This document shows, one piece after another, positions 43,713-45,619 of a stretch of 45,619 nucleotides of DNA; position 1 is the stretch's first letter, and the number at the start of each line of letters is the position of its first letter. The notes beneath the pieces were generated by a model, which saw nothing but the letters and a program-made list of their open reading frames with translations, was not told the origin of the DNA and searched no databases. The stretch is taken from contig CAYTFK010000016.1 in NCBI GenBank assembly GCA_964436865.1, forward strand, positions 1 to 45,619, written 5' to 3'. The stretch comes from JAXGPP01 sp964436865 (GTDB lineage: Bacteria > Planctomycetota > Planctomycetia > Pirellulales > Thermoguttaceae). The position numbers and the translations under genes were made by a program.

Positions 43713-44336
43713 ATGGACCACACCGGTCACCAACCTCCCGACCTCCCCCACAGCGATCCGACGCGGAATGATGTCAACACAGCCACGCTGGCCGTCCTCG
43801 GGACGCTTGGCGGGCTGCTGACGTTTGCCATAATTGTATTAGTGACAGTGGTGTTCAATCAGGTTCAGAACCGCGAGGAATACGCCAAACAGGTCAATTA
43901 CCAGCCTCAGCAGATCGCCGATCTGGTGCACGATCAGTTGGGACGGTTGACGGAAGTCCGCTGGGTAGACCGCCAGAAGGGCATTGTGGCGATCCCTATC
44001 GACCGGGCAATGGTCGCGGTGGTCAACGAGATTCGTGGAGGTACCTGGAAGGCCCCGCAAGGGCCGCCCCCGGATCAGCCTGCTGCCGACCGGCAGCCGG
44101 ATGCCGCGCCGGACGCGCAGGCCGGTCCGACGACAGGCGCGGAAAGCAATCCGCGGCCCCCAGAGGATGGGGCGCAAGACGATACTGCCGCTCCGAAGTC
44201 GTCCGCCGAGGCCGGCCAGGACGAGTCAGTTCAAGTGGCCCCTCCCACTGCGCCGGCAGAGGGGGATGCGAAGGGCCAAACGGCTCCGCCACCCGGCGAG
44301 CAGCCTGAGGAGGTGAGCGATGGCGACAAACCGTAA
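43713..44336 (+). CDS. Oxidase-associated single-span membrane protein of unknown function
   Basis: 207 residues. A short His/Pro-rich start, one helix (~24-48), then a compact conserved-looking stretch VRWVDRQKGIVAIPIDRAMVAVVNEI (~90-115). The rest (~120-207) is a low-complexity Pro/Ala/Gln/Asp/Glu-rich tail. The middle pattern (W-V-D-x-x-x-G-x-x-x-I-P-I-D-x-A-M) resembles small proteins encoded beside SCO and oxidase genes in several phyla. Its location between actF and the SCO gene supports an accessory or assembly role. The last 17 nt overlap the SCO start. No heme or metal motif is visible. Confidence 0.65.
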   Translation: MDHTGHQPPDLPHSDPTRNDVNTATLAVLGTLGGLLTFAIIVLVTVVFNQVQNREEYAKQVNYQPQQIADLVHDQLGRLTEVRWVDRQKGIVAIPIDRAMVAVVNEIRGGTWKAPQGPPPDQPAADRQPDAAPDAQAGPTTGAESNPRPPEDGAQDDTAAPKSSAEAGQDESVQVAPPTAPAEGDAKGQTAPPPGEQPEEVSDGDKP

Positions 44337-45195
44337 GACTGTGACGGACCGACTGATCCTGTGCCTGGCAGTTAGCGTGTTTCTGGCAGCGACCTGCGCT
44401 ACCGCCGGCGGTCAGATAAACGACAAGCAACCGAGCGAGTTGGAGCAGGTCGAGGTTACGGAGCACCTGAACGCTTCGCTTCCGCTTGATCTGACGTTCA
44501 CCGACTCTGACGGTCGTGAGGTGAAACTCGGGGAGTTCTTCGACGGAACGAGACCGGTCCTCCTGACGCTGAACTACTCCAATTGTCCCATGTTGTGCAG
44601 CATGCAGCTCACCGGGCTGTTTACGGGTTTGCAGGGCATGCAATGGGATCTCGGCGACAAATACCGCATGGTGACGGTCAGTATCGATCCCAAGGAACTT
44701 CCCGAGCGCGCCCAGCAGACCAAGGCTCATTATCTCGAGATGTACGGCCGCTCGGGCGTGGCCGACGGCTGGCACGTGCTGGTGGGCAAAGAGGAGAACA
44801 TCAAGAAGCTCGCCCAGAGTGTCGGCTTTGGCTACGCCTATTTGCCGGATACGAACGAGTACGCCCATGCCGCGGTGACGATGGTCATCACGCCCGCGGG
44901 CAAGGTCTCGCGCTACCTTTACGGCGTCGAATACGATCCGCAGACCGTGAGGTTCTCGCTTCTTGAAGCGGCCGAAGGGAAGATCGGGACCACGCTCGAC
45001 CAGATCATCCTCTACTGCTTTCATTACGACGCCGACAAGAACCGCTACGGTCCGGCGGCGATGAAAATCATGCGCGTGGGGGGCATCCTGACACTCGTGG
45101 TTCTTGGCGGCATGGTGCTCGTCTTCCGTCGCCGCGGTCGCGGTAAAAACTCTGCGCCTGGCGAAGAATCGGCGCCGCCATCCGCAAGCACATGA
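44320..45195 (+). CDS. SCO1/SenC-family copper chaperone
   Basis: 291 residues. A signal sequence or anchor lies at ~10-29, and a thioredoxin fold domain follows at ~65-215. The copper site is Cys89 and Cys93 in NCPMLC, with His183 in EYAHAAV. Both are conserved, so metal binding is likely. A second hydrophobic helix (~248-267) before RRRGRGKN anchors the C-terminus. SCO proteins deliver copper to the CuA site of cytochrome oxidase subunit II, whose gene is next. GGAGG upstream of the ATG lies in the previous gene. It overlaps that gene by 17 nt. Confidence 0.93.
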   Translation: MATNRKTVTDRLILCLAVSVFLAATCATAGGQINDKQPSELEQVEVTEHLNASLPLDLTFTDSDGREVKLGEFFDGTRPVLLTLNYSNCPMLCSMQLTGLFTGLQGMQWDLGDKYRMVTVSIDPKELPERAQQTKAHYLEMYGRSGVADGWHVLVGKEENIKKLAQSVGFGYAYLPDTNEYAHAAVTMVITPAGKVSRYLYGVEYDPQTVRFSLLEAAEGKIGTTLDQIILYCFHYDADKNRYGPAAMKIMRVGGILTLVVLGGMVLVFRRRGRGKNSAPGEESAPPSAST

Positions 45196-45290
45196 GGTTT
45201 GCGAGCCTGTTCAATCAACTCCGAGCCGCGCCGCAGTCCGCCTGCACCACCGGCCAGACCCGCAACAATTCTCATAAACCGTGCCGCAAC

Positions 45291-45619
45291 ATGACGGCGA
45301 CCATCATGGCAAACGGAATGATCGACACGATCTTGTTGGCCCAGGACGCTGGCTTCTGGCTGCCGGAGCAGGGTTCGACCACCGCCCAGGCTGTGGATAC
45401 CGTGTTCCACGTCATCCTGGGCGTGTCGGTATTTTTCTTCGTGCTGATCGTCGTCCTGATGGCCGTCTTTGTGATCCGCTACCGACGGCGGCCGGGCGAT
45501 GAGGCGGCCACTGGTCCGACCCACAGCACCTCCCTGGAACTGCTTTGGAGCGGCATCCCGGTGGCGATTGTGCTCGGCATCTTCTACCTGTCATTCATGG
45601 CCTATATGGACATGAAGAC
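45291..45619 (+). CDS. coxB: Cytochrome c oxidase subunit II (CoxB), N-terminal part, cut by window edge
   Basis: The frame is open to the window edge, giving 109 residues, so no stop is seen. Two membrane helices (~35-60 and ~85-105) are separated by RRRPGDEAATGPTHSTSLELLW, the usual subunit II arrangement: a first helix, the short RYRRRPGDEA segment, then HSTSLELLWSGIP leading into helix 2. The CuA domain must lie beyond the edge. ATG 45291 is one of several nearby in-frame ATGs (45306, 45318), none with a clear SD. It follows SCO by 95 nt and continues the respiratory operon. Confidence 0.85.
   Translation, partial: MTATIMANGMIDTILLAQDAGFWLPEQGSTTAQAVDTVFHVILGVSVFFFVLIVVLMAVFVIRYRRRPGDEAATGPTHSTSLELLWSGIPVAIVLGIFYLSFMAYMDMK

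Overview
This 45.6-kb window is high-GC, gene-dense bacterial DNA. The gene families point to a planctomycete, probably Pirellulales-like. Evidence for this is a cluster of secreted sulfatases with an FG-GAP protein and glycoside hydrolases, a DRG-type GTPase with a TGS domain, a free-standing RNA polymerase alpha-CTD protein, DUF6268-like barrels, and an Act-type alternative complex III operon leading into SCO and cytochrome oxidase genes. The taxonomic placement is an inference from gene content; no rRNA or tRNA gene was seen.

Bases 1-8095 form a secreted carbohydrate-degradation block. It holds the C-terminal end of a GH106-like alpha-L-rhamnosidase, a Tat-exported six-hairpin-like protein, a GH43 arabinanase-like enzyme, two formylglycine-type sulfatases and a nine-repeat FG-GAP/VCBS protein. 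Together these suggest use of a sulfated polysaccharide containing rhamnose and arabinose. The two divergent intergenic regions of this block contain inverted repeats, including a perfect 12-bp pair.

Bases 8164-19466 are housekeeping genes. dnaK-clpB runs leftwards. A degenerate pheA (chorismate mutase-like domain plus prephenate dehydratase) runs rightwards, followed by a tight block tpiA-secG-yicC-gmk-rpoZ-coaC-coaB. CoaB and CoaC are separate proteins. birA converges on and overlaps coaB. Bases 19655-22056 carry two tandem paralogous outer-membrane barrel-like proteins. Bases 22068-26898 hold a leftward operon: DRG-like GTPase, polX, sucC, sucD.

Bases 27141-31251 are leftward and poorly characterised. 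They encode a secreted Cys/Pro-rich protein with a clear promoter and terminator, a translationally coupled three-gene set (DUF3592-like membrane protein, arrestin-like protein, P-loop ATPase) that I cannot match to any described system, and a 90-residue stand-alone alpha-CTD protein. Bases 31570-35603 run rightwards: pcrA/uvrD, a YceH-family protein, and a membrane-anchored coiled-coil protein.

Bases 36107-45619 form a respiratory operon: actA (pentaheme cytochrome), actB, actC, a fused actD-actE, actF, a small membrane accessory protein, a SCO copper chaperone and the start of coxB, which is cut by the window edge. This is a quinol-to-cytochrome c/oxygen chain replacing the bc1 complex. The best candidates for new biology are the three-gene arrestin-like/ATPase set, the alpha-CTD protein with intact DNA-contact residues, and the inverted repeats in the divergent promoter regions.
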